DNA of 64,000 bases from Paraburkholderia phenazinium (GCF_900142845.1 NZ_FSRU01000003.1:248001-312000); one strand, 5' to 3'. Shown: positions 16,629 to 27,993, numbered from the stretch's first letter. Made by a program: numbers and translations. Notes: generated by a model not told the origin, from the letters alone.

Positions 16629-17408
16629 ATGAACACCAGGAAGCAAAAGCTCTTCGTCGACGAGCTGCATAAACAATACGGCGACAACGAAGTGCTCAAG
16701 GGCGTCTCGCTGCGCGCGAACGCCGGCGACGTCATCAGCGTGATCGGCTCGTCCGGCTCGGGCAAGAGCACGATGCTGCGCTGCATTAACTTTCTCGAGC
16801 AGCCCAACTCCGGGCGTATCTTCGTCGACGGCGAAGAGGTGCGTACGCAGAAAGACAAAACCGGCGCGCTGAAAGTCTCCGATCCCAAACAGTTGCAGCG
16901 CGTGCGCACCCGGCTCTCGATGGTGTTCCAGCACTTCAACCTGTGGGCGCACATGAGCGTGCTGGAGAACATCATTGAAGCGCCGGTCCACGTGCTCGGA
17001 CTGCCGCGCCGCGAAGCCGAGGAACGCGCCCGTCAATACCTGGAAAAGGTCGGTCTCGCGCCGCGGCTGGAAAAGCAGTATCCGTCGCATCTGTCGGGCG
17101 GCCAGCAACAGCGGGTCGCGATTGCACGGGCGCTGGCGATGCATCCCGACGTCATGCTGTTCGACGAGCCGACCTCCGCGCTCGACCCGGAACTGGTGGG
17201 CGAAGTGCTGAAGGTCATGCAGACGCTCGCCGAGGAAGGCCGCACGATGATCGTCGTCACGCACGAGATGGCGTTCGCCCGCAACGTGTCGAATCACGTG
17301 ATGTTCCTGCATCAGGGCCGGGTCGAAGAAGAGGGTCATCCCGACGAAGTATTCAGGAACACGAAGAGCGAACGGCTCAGGCAATTTCTCTCCGGCAGCC
17401 TCAAATAA
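16629..17408 (+). CDS. hisP: histidine/basic amino-acid ABC transporter ATPase HisP
   Basis: This is a 259-residue ATPase from ATG 16629 with AAGGA nine to ten bases upstream. It has Walker [10 protein letters not shown], the Q-loop MVFQHFNLW, signature LSGGQQQRV, Walker [13 protein letters not shown] and the switch His in [12 protein letters not shown]. The insertion around [18 protein letters not shown] is typical of HisP compared with GlnQ. It energises the HisQM permease. A strong terminator 48 bases after the stop ends the operon. Confidence 0.93.
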   Translation: MNTRKQKLFVDELHKQYGDNEVLKGVSLRANAGDVISVIGSSGSGKSTMLRCINFLEQPNSGRIFVDGEEVRTQKDKTGALKVSDPKQLQRVRTRLSMVFQHFNLWAHMSVLENIIEAPVHVLGLPRREAEERARQYLEKVGLAPRLEKQYPSHLSGGQQQRVAIARALAMHPDVMLFDEPTSALDPELVGEVLKVMQTLAEEGRTMIVVTHEMAFARNVSNHVMFLHQGRVEEEGHPDEVFRNTKSERLRQFLSGSLK

Positions 17409-17455
17409 CGTTGGAACAACGTTTAGGACAACGGCTGTAGTCAATGTAGTATTAC

Positions 17456-17482
17456 AAGGCGCTTTCAAACAGCGCCTTTTTT
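17456..17482 (+). terminator. rho-independent terminator of hisQMP
   Basis: AAGGCGCT (17456-17463) pairs with AGCGCCTT (17471-17478) across a seven-base loop and is followed by six T residues. Confidence 0.85.
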
Positions 17483-17571
17483 CATGTTCGCTTTGCGTTT
17501 TGGGTCGTCAAATGTCCCAAATACCGCACCAACATCCCGTTTTTTGCTCTACTCCCACCGTTTTGCAGCGT

Positions 17572-17683
17572 CAATAGTGGCAATCCTTAAGGTTGCCTCG
17601 GGCGAACCGTGATTCCCTTGTCAGACAAGGGTTTCATGGTGTTTTTGGGACGCCGCCGTGAGTGCTTGAGCACACCACTATTG
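17572..17683 (+). ncRNA. candidate structured RNA with internal terminator-like hairpin
   Basis: CAATAGTGG (17572-17580) and its exact complement CCACTATTG (17675-17683) could close a 112-base element. Inside is a long hairpin: ACCGTGA-tt-CCCTTGT, loop CAG, ACAAGGG-tt-TCATGGT (17606-17640), followed by GTTTTT, which would also work as a terminator. A smaller hairpin GTGC-TTGA-GCAC follows at 17662-17673. It lies after the hisQMP terminator and 300 bases before the porin. It could be a small RNA, an mRNA leader element or a mobile inverted-repeat unit; the sequence does not decide. Confidence 0.4.
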
Positions 17684-17991
17684 CAATTTGGAGACACCTG
17701 CGCGACCCAAGACCAATTTCTTCTCCCATCGAGGGGTATTTTTGATAAATTAGTAACCAAAGTACCAAAACAAAGTTGATTAAAAGTAGTTTCACTTCAA
17801 AACACGCAGAGGAGATACCGGTCAACGAGGGATCGGCATGACGCAAAGACAGCCCCAGGCTGCATCGTTATGACAACACACCCCGTTCGACCCAAACCGT
17901 CTCCCTGGTACGGATTTCTGTTCGGCACCTCTGGCGTCCGGACACCATTCGCAGTACTGGGTTTTTCTTTTGACAGGGTATGGAGGAGAAG
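17684..17991 (+). other. porin upstream region, AT-rich promoter zone
   Basis: This region in front of the porin contains a markedly AT-rich stretch (about 17740-17800, with TTGATA at 17750 and TTGATTAAAAG near 17787) in an otherwise GC-rich sequence, as expected for a strongly regulated porin promoter. I cannot fix the -35/-10 pair. The long leader (about 180 bases) ends in the strong ribosome site GGAGGAG. Confidence 0.5.
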
Positions 17992-19167
17992 ATGAAGAAA
18001 GCATTACTCGCCGCGGCGCTGATGTCGGCCGGTGTAGTTGCGCACGCTCAAAGCAGCGTGACGCTGTACGGTCGTCTGGATGCGGGTGTCGAATACATCA
18101 GCGGCCTTCCGAACAACAGCTACAACGGTTCCACGTCGCGTGTCCGCCTTGAAAGCGGCGACTGGGGCACGAGCCTGTGGGGCATGAAGGGTGTCGAAGA
18201 CATCGGTGGCGGCAACAAGATCCTGTTCCAGTTGGAAGGCTCCTTCAGCACGGCGACCGGCGCACTCGGCTCGGCCGGCTCTCTCTGGAATCGCTGGGCG
18301 ACAGTCGGCGGTTCGAATGACCAGTTCGGTACCCTGCTCCTCGGTCGCGAACTGTTCATCTCCAATGGCGTGTGGGACTTCGACCCGTTCGGTCAATCGA
18401 ACTGGTCGTCGGCGTCGCTGGTCCGTGGCCGCAACTGGCCGCAATCGAGCAACAACGTTTCGTACCAGTCGCCGAAGTTCGGTGGCTTTGACGTGTACGG
18501 CCAGTACTCCTTCTCGAACTCCACGTCGTTTAACGGCGGCGGCGGCACCCCGAGCACAGCTGCACCGGGTCGTGAAGACGGCTTGCAACTGACCTACACG
18601 AACTCGCTGTTCCAGGTGCGTGGCCTGTACGACGAAATCCGCAACAACGTCAACGGCAGCCTCGGCGATCCGTCCTCGGGTTCGGTCAACGGTCCGTTCA
18701 GCTTCGGCCGCGAATACTTCGCCGGCGTGAACGTGTTCCTCGGTCAGTTCAAGATTCAGGCTGTGTACCAGGGTGCGCGTACTTCGGGCGAAACGGGTGT
18801 ACCTATCGGCACGCCGACGACGACCGACCAGGAATGGGGTGGCGTGACGTGGCAAGCTACGCCGGCCGCAGCACTGATCGCAGCCGTGTATCACGTGAAC
18901 GCGAACAACGGTGCAGGCAACGCGAACATCTACACGATTGGTGGTTCGTACAACCTGTCCAAGCGTACGTTGCTCGACATCCAGATCGCTACGGTGCGTA
19001 ACAGCAAGACGGCTAACTTCGGCCTCGATGCGAACAACGCAGGCGCGGGCGGTACGGTTGGCGGTACGGCTGCCGATCCGGGTACGGGCGGTGCGGCATA
19101 CAACGAAAACCCGACGCCTGGCCACAGCCAGACCGGTGTTTACGCAGGTATCCAGCACTCGTTCTAA
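17992..19167 (+). CDS. general porin, Gram-negative Porin_4 (OmpC-like) type
   Basis: This is a 391-residue outer-membrane porin. ATG 17992 is chosen because it gives a perfect signal peptide (KKALLAAALMSAGVVAHA, cleaved before QSSVTLYG) behind GGAGGAG; an ATG 12 bases upstream overlaps that ribosome site. The mature start SSVTLYGRLDAGVEY, the repeated aromatic-ended strands and the terminal HSF (C-terminal Phe for the BAM complex) are typical of Burkholderia porins. It should form a trimeric 16-stranded barrel for small hydrophilic solutes. Codon use is narrower than in its neighbours, as in highly expressed genes. It is monocistronic, with its own terminator. Confidence 0.94.
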   Translation: MKKALLAAALMSAGVVAHAQSSVTLYGRLDAGVEYISGLPNNSYNGSTSRVRLESGDWGTSLWGMKGVEDIGGGNKILFQLEGSFSTATGALGSAGSLWNRWATVGGSNDQFGTLLLGRELFISNGVWDFDPFGQSNWSSASLVRGRNWPQSSNNVSYQSPKFGGFDVYGQYSFSNSTSFNGGGGTPSTAAPGREDGLQLTYTNSLFQVRGLYDEIRNNVNGSLGDPSSGSVNGPFSFGREYFAGVNVFLGQFKIQAVYQGARTSGETGVPIGTPTTTDQEWGGVTWQATPAAALIAAVYHVNANNGAGNANIYTIGGSYNLSKRTLLDIQIATVRNSKTANFGLDANNAGAGGTVGGTAADPGTGGAAYNENPTPGHSQTGVYAGIQHSF

Positions 19168-19228
19168 ACGAACGGTGCAGTTAGAACAGCTTTAGAATCT
19201 TTTTCACGCTGCTGCGAGAGGCGCGTAT

Positions 19229-19264
19229 CGGTGCGATGTCCGCAAGGGTATCGCACCGTTTTTT
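19229..19264 (+). terminator. rho-independent terminator of the porin gene
   Basis: CGGTGCGAT (19229-19237) pairs with ATCGCACCG (19250-19258) and is followed by six T residues. Confidence 0.88.
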
Positions 19265-19337
19265 ATTGGCGCGCGCGGCGCTGCGTCCGCTACGCGTTCC
19301 TGCGTTTTAAGCCTTAAACTTTAGACCTTAGACCGCT

Positions 19338-21546
<2,209 letters not shown>

Positions 21547-21683
21547 GGCAGGATCGGGGGCAAGCCGCGCAGCTTGCCGGTTACGAAGGCCAGGTGGCTC
21601 GACGCAACGGACACACACACGGACAAACGAACGACGCTCCGCTACATGCGGAGCGCCGCTCAGATCAGGAACAGTCAAACAGA

Positions 21684-22853
21684 TTGAACCAGCAACGCTT
21701 TGATTATCGCACGGGCATTCTGGCCTCGCCCTCCGAGGTGGACGCGGCAGAGTGGAACGCCCTCCTCGCCCAGCAAGCCCAGCCCACGCCGTTTCTGCGG
21801 CATGAGTTCCTGAGCGCGCTGCACACCAGCCAATCCGCGGTCGCCGATACCGGCTGGGCGCCGCAGTTCGTCACGCTGACCGACCCGCGCACGGACCGGC
21901 TGGTGGCCGCGGCGCCCGTGTACCTGAAGGGACACTCCTACGGCGAATACGTGTTCGACTGGGCCTGGGCCGACGCCTACAAGCGCAACGGCCTCGCCTA
22001 CTATCCGAAGCTGCTGTGCGCCGTGCCGTTCACGCCGGTGCAGGGCAACCGGCTGCTGGCCGCGGATCCGCACGCGCTGCGCCACCTCGCCGCCACGCTG
22101 ATGGCGTTTGCCGAACAGGCGGACGTGTCGTCGCTGCATGTGCTGTTTCCCACCGCCGGCGAAGCCGACGCGCTCACTGAACTCGGCATGATGCAGCGTG
22201 AGGGCGTGCAGTTTCACTGGCTGAACGACGGCTATCGCGACTTCGACGAGTTCCTCTCGACGCTCGAGCAGAAGAAACGCAAGAACATCCGCGCCGAACG
22301 CCGCAAGGTCCGCGAAGCGGGCGTCACGATGCGCCGCGTGCGCGGCGAAGACATCAGCGATGCCGAGTGGCGCTTCTTCGCCAAATGCTACAGGCAGACC
22401 TACCGCGAGCACTTTTCGAGTCCGTATCTGAATCTCGAGTTTTTCCGCACGATCGGCGCGACCATGCCGGAGAACCTGCTGCTGGTGATCGCGGAGTACG
22501 AGGGCAAGCCGATTGCGAGTTCGCTGGTGGTGTATCAGCGCGACGAAAAAACCGGCGGCACGCTGTACGGCCGCTACTGGGGCGCCCTCGAACACGTGCC
22601 GTGCCTGCACTTCGAGACCGCGTACTACCAGCCGCTCGAATTCTGCATCGAAGAGAAGCTCGGCGTGTTCGAAGGCGGCGCGCAAGGCGAACACAAGATG
22701 GCGCGCGGCTTTTTGCCCACCGTCACGCGCTCGACGCACTGGCTTGCCCATCCGGCTTTCTCCGACGCGGTGGCGCGCTTTCTCGACAGCGAGACGAACA
22801 GCATCCACGCTTACGTCGACGAGTTGCGCGACCATAATCCGTTCAAGAGCTAG
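21684..22853 (+). CDS. FemAB/GNAT-like acyltransferase (DUF482, PF04339 type)
   Basis: This is a protein of about 389 residues. The start is uncertain: TTG 21684 (AGGAA 12 bases upstream) begins just before the conserved-looking part, while GTG 21594 would add 30 polar residues. Features of the family include the N-terminal FLRHEFLSALHTS, the sequence FDWAWADAYKRNGLAYYPKLL, the basic patch LEQKKRKNIRAERRKVREAG and GTLYGRYWGALEHVPCLHFE. These proteins have a Fem/GNAT fold and probably transfer an aminoacyl or acyl group; the substrate is unknown. It is followed after two bases by the GIY-YIG gene, so the two are probably co-transcribed. Confidence 0.85.
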   Translation: MNQQRFDYRTGILASPSEVDAAEWNALLAQQAQPTPFLRHEFLSALHTSQSAVADTGWAPQFVTLTDPRTDRLVAAAPVYLKGHSYGEYVFDWAWADAYKRNGLAYYPKLLCAVPFTPVQGNRLLAADPHALRHLAATLMAFAEQADVSSLHVLFPTAGEADALTELGMMQREGVQFHWLNDGYRDFDEFLSTLEQKKRKNIRAERRKVREAGVTMRRVRGEDISDAEWRFFAKCYRQTYREHFSSPYLNLEFFRTIGATMPENLLLVIAEYEGKPIASSLVVYQRDEKTGGTLYGRYWGALEHVPCLHFETAYYQPLEFCIEEKLGVFEGGAQGEHKMARGFLPTVTRSTHWLAHPAFSDAVARFLDSETNSIHAYVDELRDHNPFKS

Positions 22854-22855
22854 CC

Positions 22856-23191
22856 ATGCCGTGGTTTCTCTATCTGATCGAATGCGCCGACGGCAGTGTT
22901 TATACCGGCATTGCGGTGGATGTGCAGGCACGCTTCGAGAAGCATGTCAGCGGTACGGGGGCGCGGTATACGCGCTCGCGTAAGCCGGTGCAGGTGCTGG
23001 CCTCGTTCGAACTCGCGGACCGGTCGAGCGCGTCGAGCGCGGAGTACTGGGTCAAGCGGCTCTCGCCACCGGAGAAGCGGGCGCTGGCAGCGGGTGTGCG
23101 CACGCTTGAATCCGTGTTGCCAGTGGTGGTGATTCAAGAGGAAGCGGAGGCGGAAGCGGCGACCGAAGCTAAAGAGTCGGATAACGCCTAG
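22856..23191 (+). CDS. GIY-YIG domain protein, UPF0213 (YhbQ) family
   Basis: This is a 111-residue protein starting two bases after the upstream stop. The GIY-YIG module is visible as FLYLIECADGSVYTGIAVD, then the Arg-bearing helix ARFEKHVSGTGARYTR and the Glu-containing SSAEYWVKRLS. YhbQ-type proteins are small stand-alone nuclease-fold proteins with poorly known roles in DNA repair. A Glu/Ala-rich tail (EEAEAEAATEAKE) extends past the domain. A bidirectional terminator follows. Confidence 0.88.
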   Translation: MPWFLYLIECADGSVYTGIAVDVQARFEKHVSGTGARYTRSRKPVQVLASFELADRSSASSAEYWVKRLSPPEKRALAAGVRTLESVLPVVVIQEEAEAEAATEAKESDNA

Positions 23192-23308
23192 CGTTTGCAG
23201 CGCATGGCCGTGGCGAGTCCATATGCATGCGTCGGACTATGGACTATGCGTATGCCTATGCTTGCGTAACGACGCTAAGGCCCTAAGGCCTCAATCCACG
23301 CCGCCATG

Positions 23309-23352
23309 AAAAAACCGCGCCGCCCTCTCATTCGGGCCTGCGCGGTTTTTTT
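23309..23352. terminator. bidirectional rho-independent terminator
   Basis: AAAAAACCGCGC (23309-23320) pairs with GCGCGGTTTTTT (23340-23351), with an inner GCCC/GGGC pairing. A-tracts and T-tracts on both sides make it active for both convergent genes (GIY-YIG and ppa). Confidence 0.9.
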
Positions 23353-23375
23353 AACCTCTGGAAGAGCGAGCCGGC

Positions 23376-23903
23376 TTACTTCTTGTAGTTCGCCACGCCT
23401 TCAGTGATTTCCTTGTGAGCGGCTTCGACGTCCGCCCAGCCTTCGACCTTCACCCACTTGCCTTTCTCCAGCGCCTTGTATTGCTCGAAGAAGTGCTTGA
23501 TCTGGTCTTTCAGGTACGACGGCACGTCGTCGATCGACTTCAGGCTCGCCGTCATCGGGCAGACCTTGTCGTGCGGCACGGCGATCAGCTTGGCGTCGAC
23601 GCCGGATTCGTCCGTCATCTGCAGCATGCCGAGCGCGCGCGCGCGCACGACCGAGCCGGCCAGCAGCGGGAACGGCGTGATCACCAGCACGTCGACCGGG
23701 TCGCCGTCACCGGACAGCGTCTGCGGAATGAAGCCGTAGTTGGCGGGATAGCGCATGCCGGTGCTGATGAAACGGTCGACGACGAGCAGGCCCAGATCCT
23801 TGTCTGCTTCGTACTTGACCGGATCGCTTTGCGCCGGGATTTCGATGATGACGTTGAAATCTTGCGGAAGGTCTTTGCCTGCGGGGACGTGATTGAAGCT
23901 CAT
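23376..23903 (-). CDS. ppa: inorganic pyrophosphatase, family I
   Basis: This is a 175-residue soluble enzyme from ATG 23903 (MSFNHVPAGKDLPQDF). It carries the metal-binding motif DGDPVDVLVI (DxDPxD), YPANYGFIPQT and the C-terminal KVEGWADVEAA region of prokaryotic family I enzymes. It hydrolyses pyrophosphate using Mg2+ and drives biosynthetic reactions. Monocistronic. Confidence 0.96.
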   Translation of the reverse strand: MSFNHVPAGKDLPQDFNVIIEIPAQSDPVKYEADKDLGLLVVDRFISTGMRYPANYGFIPQTLSGDGDPVDVLVITPFPLLAGSVVRARALGMLQMTDESGVDAKLIAVPHDKVCPMTASLKSIDDVPSYLKDQIKHFFEQYKALEKGKWVKVEGWADVEAAHKEITEGVANYKK

Positions 23904-24210
23904 GAGCGCTCTCTGAACAGGATGAAATTCGGAACACGGCACGCGATGCGGTGCCTGACGTCAATCGGGCGTGACACAGCGGGCCGGAAGTGCGGAATGC
24001 GTCATTATAGCCAATCGGCCGATGGCACCGCCCGGACGTTCGGCGCGATAATCTTTGTGAGCGCGGCTGTCAGCGTCATTGCAGGCGTGATCTCAAGCGC
24101 CGCTTCACGCGCGCTGCGGCGGCGCCCGGACACCGGCTTTGCCGGCGCTTTGGGGCACCTCGCCGGCGCGCCAAGGCTCGGACTCACAGCCTTTTCAGCC
24201 AGGAGCATGC
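23904..24210. other. 307-base divergent intergenic region
   Basis: The gap between ppa (minus) and the aldehyde dehydrogenase gene (plus) must hold both promoters. I see no repeat, RNA structure or coding frame that I can support. Confidence 0.4.
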
Positions 24211-25650
24211 ATGGAAGAAGCGAAACACTTCATCGGCAGCGAATGGGTCGCCCCAGCCGGGGGCGAAACGATTCCGGTGCTCGATCCGTCTGACGGACAG
24301 CCCTTCACGCAATTGGCCCGCGGCAACGCGGCGGATATCGAGGCCGCGGTACAGGCGGCGCGGCGCGCTTTCGAAGGCCCGTGGGGCGCCGCCAGCGCCG
24401 CGCACCGGGGCCGGGTGCTGTACCGCCTGTCCATGCTGGTCGCCTCCCGCCACGAAGAGCTGGCGCAACTCGAAGCACGCGACACCGGCAAGCCGTTGCG
24501 CCAGGCGCGCGCGGACGCGGCTGCGCTGGCCCGCTATTTCGAGTTCTACGCCGGCGCCGCCGACAAGCTGCACGGCGAAACCCTGCCCTATCAAACAGGC
24601 TATACCGTCTTCACCGTGCGCGAGCCGCACGGCGTGACCGGCCACATCGTGCCGTGGAATTACCCGATGCAGATCTTCGGCCGCAGCGTCGGCGCGGCGC
24701 TGGCGGTGGGCAATGCCTGCGTCGTCAAACCGGCGGAGGACGCCTGCCTGTCGGTGCTGCGGGTCGCCGAACTGGCCGTCGAAGCCGGCTTGCCGGCCGG
24801 CGCGCTGAACATCGTGACCGGCTACGGCCACGAAGCGGGCGCGGCGCTCGCGCGTCATGCGGGCATCGACCATATCTCCTTCACCGGCTCGCCGCAGACC
24901 GGCAAGCTGGTCGTGCAGATGGCGGCCGAGAATCACGTGCCCGTCACGCTCGAACTGGGCGGCAAGTCGCCGCAGATCGTGTTCGCCGACGCCGATCTCG
25001 ACGCCGCCTTGCCCGTGCTCGTCTCGGCGATCGTGCAGAACGCCGGGCAGACCTGTTCGGCGGGCAGCCGCGTGCTGATCGAGCGCGCCATCTACGAGCC
25101 CTTGCTCGACCGCCTGGGCGCCGCGTTCAGCGCCTTGCGCGTGGGGCCGGCGCACGCCGATCTCGACTGCGGGCCGCTCATCAGCGCCAAACAGCAGCAA
25201 CGCGTGTGGGACTTTCTCTCCGACGCGCATCACGACCGCATCGCCATGGCGGCGCACGGCGAGGTCATCCACGAGGCGCCGGAAACCGGCTTCTATCAGG
25301 CGCCCACGCTGCTGCGCGATGTGCCGCCGGATCACCGTCTCGCGCAAGAGGAAGTGTTCGGTCCGGTGCTTGCCGCGATGTCCTTCGCCGACGAAGACGA
25401 AGCGGTGGCGCTCGCAAACGGCACGCCGTATGGGCTCGTCGCGGGCATCTGGACGCGCGATGGCGGCCGCCAGTTGCGCCTCGCGCGGCGGGTGCGGTCG
25501 GGCCAGGTGTTCATCAACAACTACGGCGCGGGTGGCGGCGTCGAACTGCCGTTCGGCGGTGTCGGGCATTCCGGCCACGGCCGCGAAAAAGGCTTCGAGG
25601 CGCTCTACGGCTTTACGGTACTGAAGACGGTCGCGATCCGGCACGGCTAG
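24211..25650 (+). CDS. NAD(P)-dependent aldehyde dehydrogenase
   Basis: This is a 479-residue enzyme; AGGAG lies five bases before ATG 24211. It shows the ALDH signatures: VPWNYPMQIFGRSVGAALA (substrate/NAD region), ISFTGSPQTGK (Rossmann turn), the general base Glu in VTLELGGKSPQIVF and the catalytic Cys in NAGQTCSAGSR, then EEVFGPVLAAMSF and the C-terminal PFGGVGHSGHGREKG. It oxidises an aldehyde to the acid. It is the first gene of a cassette with an SDR dehydrogenase and an MFS carrier, which points to catabolism of an imported organic acid or alcohol. The specific substrate is not evident. Confidence 0.93.
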   Translation: MEEAKHFIGSEWVAPAGGETIPVLDPSDGQPFTQLARGNAADIEAAVQAARRAFEGPWGAASAAHRGRVLYRLSMLVASRHEELAQLEARDTGKPLRQARADAAALARYFEFYAGAADKLHGETLPYQTGYTVFTVREPHGVTGHIVPWNYPMQIFGRSVGAALAVGNACVVKPAEDACLSVLRVAELAVEAGLPAGALNIVTGYGHEAGAALARHAGIDHISFTGSPQTGKLVVQMAAENHVPVTLELGGKSPQIVFADADLDAALPVLVSAIVQNAGQTCSAGSRVLIERAIYEPLLDRLGAAFSALRVGPAHADLDCGPLISAKQQQRVWDFLSDAHHDRIAMAAHGEVIHEAPETGFYQAPTLLRDVPPDHRLAQEEVFGPVLAAMSFADEDEAVALANGTPYGLVAGIWTRDGGRQLRLARRVRSGQVFINNYGAGGGVELPFGGVGHSGHGREKGFEALYGFTVLKTVAIRHG

Positions 25651-25684
25651 CGGCAACCGCAACGCTGACACATACGGAGACATC

Positions 25685-26443
25685 ATGCGGTTGACAGGTA
25701 AAACGGCCATCGTCACGGGTGGCGGCTCGGGTTTCGGCGAGGGCATTGCCAGGACCTACGCGCGCGAAGGCGCGAACGTCGTGATCAACGATCTGAACGC
25801 CGCGGCGGCCGAGCGCGTCGCGAGCGACATCGCGCTGGCGGGCGGCAAGGCCATTGCGGTGCCAGGAGACGTCACGCTTGGCGCCGACTGGGAGCGTCTG
25901 CGCCAAGCCGCGCTCGAGGACTTCGGCAGCGTGCAGGTGGTCGTCAACAATGCCGGTACCACGCATCGCAACAAGCCCGTGCTCGACGTGACGGAGGCCG
26001 AGTTCGACCGTGTCTACGCGGTCAACGTGAAGAGCCTCTACTGGAGCGTGCAGGCATTCGTGCCGTACTTTCGCGAGCAAGGCGGCGGCGTGTTCATCAA
26101 CATCGCCTCGACCGCGGGCGTGCGGCCGCGTCCGGGGCTCGTCTGGTACAACGGCAGCAAAGGCGCGGTGATCATCGCCAGCAAGGCGCTCGCCGCCGAA
26201 CTGGGACCGGACCGGATCCGCGTGAATTGCGTGAATCCCGTGATGGGCGAAACCGGACTGCTGACTGAGTTCATGGGCGTCGAAGATACGCCGGAGAACC
26301 GCAAGCGCTTCCTGGCCGGCATTCCACTCGGCCGCTTCTCGACACCGCAGGACATCGCCAATGCCTGTCTCTATCTGGCGTCGGACGAAGCGGATTTCGT
26401 CACCGGCGTGTGCCTGGAGGTGGACGGCGGGCGCTGCGTGTAG
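25685..26443 (+). CDS. short-chain dehydrogenase/reductase
   Basis: This is a 252-residue classical SDR with GGAGA before ATG 25685. It has the cofactor motif TGGGSGFGEGIA, NNAG, the catalytic Ser in IASTAG and the YxxxK pair in YNGSK. The acidic residue at the end of strand 2 (VVINDLN) favours NAD over NADP. It lies 34 bases after the aldehyde dehydrogenase gene, so the two are co-transcribed and could act in sequence (alcohol to aldehyde to acid, or on a sugar-acid derivative). Confidence 0.92.
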   Translation: MRLTGKTAIVTGGGSGFGEGIARTYAREGANVVINDLNAAAAERVASDIALAGGKAIAVPGDVTLGADWERLRQAALEDFGSVQVVVNNAGTTHRNKPVLDVTEAEFDRVYAVNVKSLYWSVQAFVPYFREQGGGVFINIASTAGVRPRPGLVWYNGSKGAVIIASKALAAELGPDRIRVNCVNPVMGETGLLTEFMGVEDTPENRKRFLAGIPLGRFSTPQDIANACLYLASDEADFVTGVCLEVDGGRCV

Positions 26444-26509
26444 TCAACCCCGGGCACCCTGCGGCACAGAGCGACACCTGATTTCCACAAAAAAAGAGGA
26501 GACACCACC

Positions 26510-27829
26510 GTGGCAAGTCCTGCGAATCCGCTTCATCATCCCGGCGCGGGGGCGCCGCCCTCCACCTTCGAAGAGGCGACCTACCGCAAGGTGGCGTGGC
26601 GTCTCACGCCGCTATTGATGCTGTGCTACGTGGTCGCCTATCTCGATCGGGTCAACGTCGGCTTCGCCAAGCTGCAGATGACCACCGACCTGAACCTGAG
26701 CGACGCGGTCTACGGCTTCGGGGCCGGCATCTTCTTCGTCGGCTACTTCCTGTTCGAGATCCCGAGCAACGTGATCATGCACAAGGTCGGCGCGCGCGTG
26801 TGGATTGCCCGCATCATGGTGTCGTGGGGCGTGATCTCCATGTTGACGATGTTCGTCACCACGCCCACCCTGTTCTATGTGATGCGCTTTCTGCTCGGGC
26901 TCGCCGAGGCGGGCTTCTTCCCCGGCATCATCCTGTATCTGACCTACTGGTATCCGGCGCATCGGCGCGGCCGCATGACCACCTGGTTCATGACCGCGAT
27001 TGCGCTGTCGGGCGTGATCGGCGGGCCGGTGTCGGGCTATATCCTCAAGACCTTCAACGGCGCCAACGGCTGGCATGGCTGGCAGTGGCTGTTCCTGCTC
27101 GAAGGCATTCCGTCGATCGTCGTCGGCATCCTCGTGTTCGTCCTGCTCGACGACCGCATCGCCAAAGCCAGCTGGCTCACGCCGGAAGAGCGGCAACTGC
27201 TCGAAAGCAATATCGCCACCGAGGACGCCGCCAAGCACGACCTGCCGATCCGCACGGTGCTCGCGAGTCCGCGCGTCTGGCTGATGAGCCTGATCTACTT
27301 CTCGTTCGTGATGGGCCTCTATGGCGTGAGCTTCTGGCTGCCCACCATCATCAAGGCAACCGGCGTCACCGATGCGTTCATGATCGGCCTGCTCTCGGCG
27401 ATTCCGTTCGCCGCCGCGGTGGTGGGCATGGTGCTGGTCTCGCGCAGCGCGGACCGCAAGCGCGAGCGGCGCTGGCATATCGCGCTGCCGGCGGTGGCGG
27501 GGGCGGTGGGCCTGGTGCTGTCGGTGGTGTGGGCTCACAACACGTTGCTGGCGATGGTGTCCCTCACGCTCGCGACCATGGGTATCCTCACGACGCTGCC
27601 ACTCTTCTGGAGTCTGCCGACGGCATTCCTCGCCGGCACCGGCGCAGCAGCGGGAATCGCAATGATCAATTCGATCGGCAATCTGGCCGGGTTCCTGAGT
27701 CCCTACGCGGTGGGCTGGCTCAAGCAGGCCACGGCCGCCAACGATTCGGGCATGTATATGCTGGCGGCGTTCATGGTGCTGGGCGGATTGCTGGCGCTGA
27801 GCGTGCCGGCAAAGCTCGTGAACAAGTAG
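26510..27829 (+). CDS. MFS transporter, anion:cation symporter type
   Basis: This is a 439-residue, 12-span carrier starting at GTG 26510 behind GAGGAG. It has YLDRVNVGFAKLQM in the first loop region, GYFLFEIPSNVIMHKVGARVWIAR (the ACS-family signature), a large central loop around residue 220 and IGNLAGFLSPYAVGW near the end. It belongs with phthalate, tartrate and glucarate permeases, which bring in organic anions with protons. As the last gene of the ALDH-SDR-MFS cassette it probably imports the substrate of the two enzymes. Confidence 0.9.
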   Translation: MASPANPLHHPGAGAPPSTFEEATYRKVAWRLTPLLMLCYVVAYLDRVNVGFAKLQMTTDLNLSDAVYGFGAGIFFVGYFLFEIPSNVIMHKVGARVWIARIMVSWGVISMLTMFVTTPTLFYVMRFLLGLAEAGFFPGIILYLTYWYPAHRRGRMTTWFMTAIALSGVIGGPVSGYILKTFNGANGWHGWQWLFLLEGIPSIVVGILVFVLLDDRIAKASWLTPEERQLLESNIATEDAAKHDLPIRTVLASPRVWLMSLIYFSFVMGLYGVSFWLPTIIKATGVTDAFMIGLLSAIPFAAAVVGMVLVSRSADRKRERRWHIALPAVAGAVGLVLSVVWAHNTLLAMVSLTLATMGILTTLPLFWSLPTAFLAGTGAAAGIAMINSIGNLAGFLSPYAVGWLKQATAANDSGMYMLAAFMVLGGLLALSVPAKLVNK

Positions 27830-27845
27830 CGCGTGCGGACGATAA

Positions 27846-27886
27846 AAAGCCCTCGGAGCGTGTTTCCTCCGAGGGCTTTCCTTTTG
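27846..27886. terminator. bidirectional rho-independent terminator
   Basis: AAAGCCCTCGGAG (27846-27858) pairs with CTCCGAGGGCTTT (27867-27879). A-rich and T-rich flanks allow it to end both the MFS transcript and the convergent hem operon. Confidence 0.88.
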
Positions 27887-27993
27887 CGCCGGTGTGCCGG
27901 TGTGCCGGCTGCTGCTGCGCGCTCGCGGCCCTGCGGCCTTGCGCCATTACGCCGCTACACCGTTACGCGGCTAAACCGCGACACCGCCCGCAC

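Noticed and set aside
23200..23300. Short ATGC-rich repeats after the GIY-YIG gene
   Set aside because: The motifs are too short and irregular to be a defined repeat or site.
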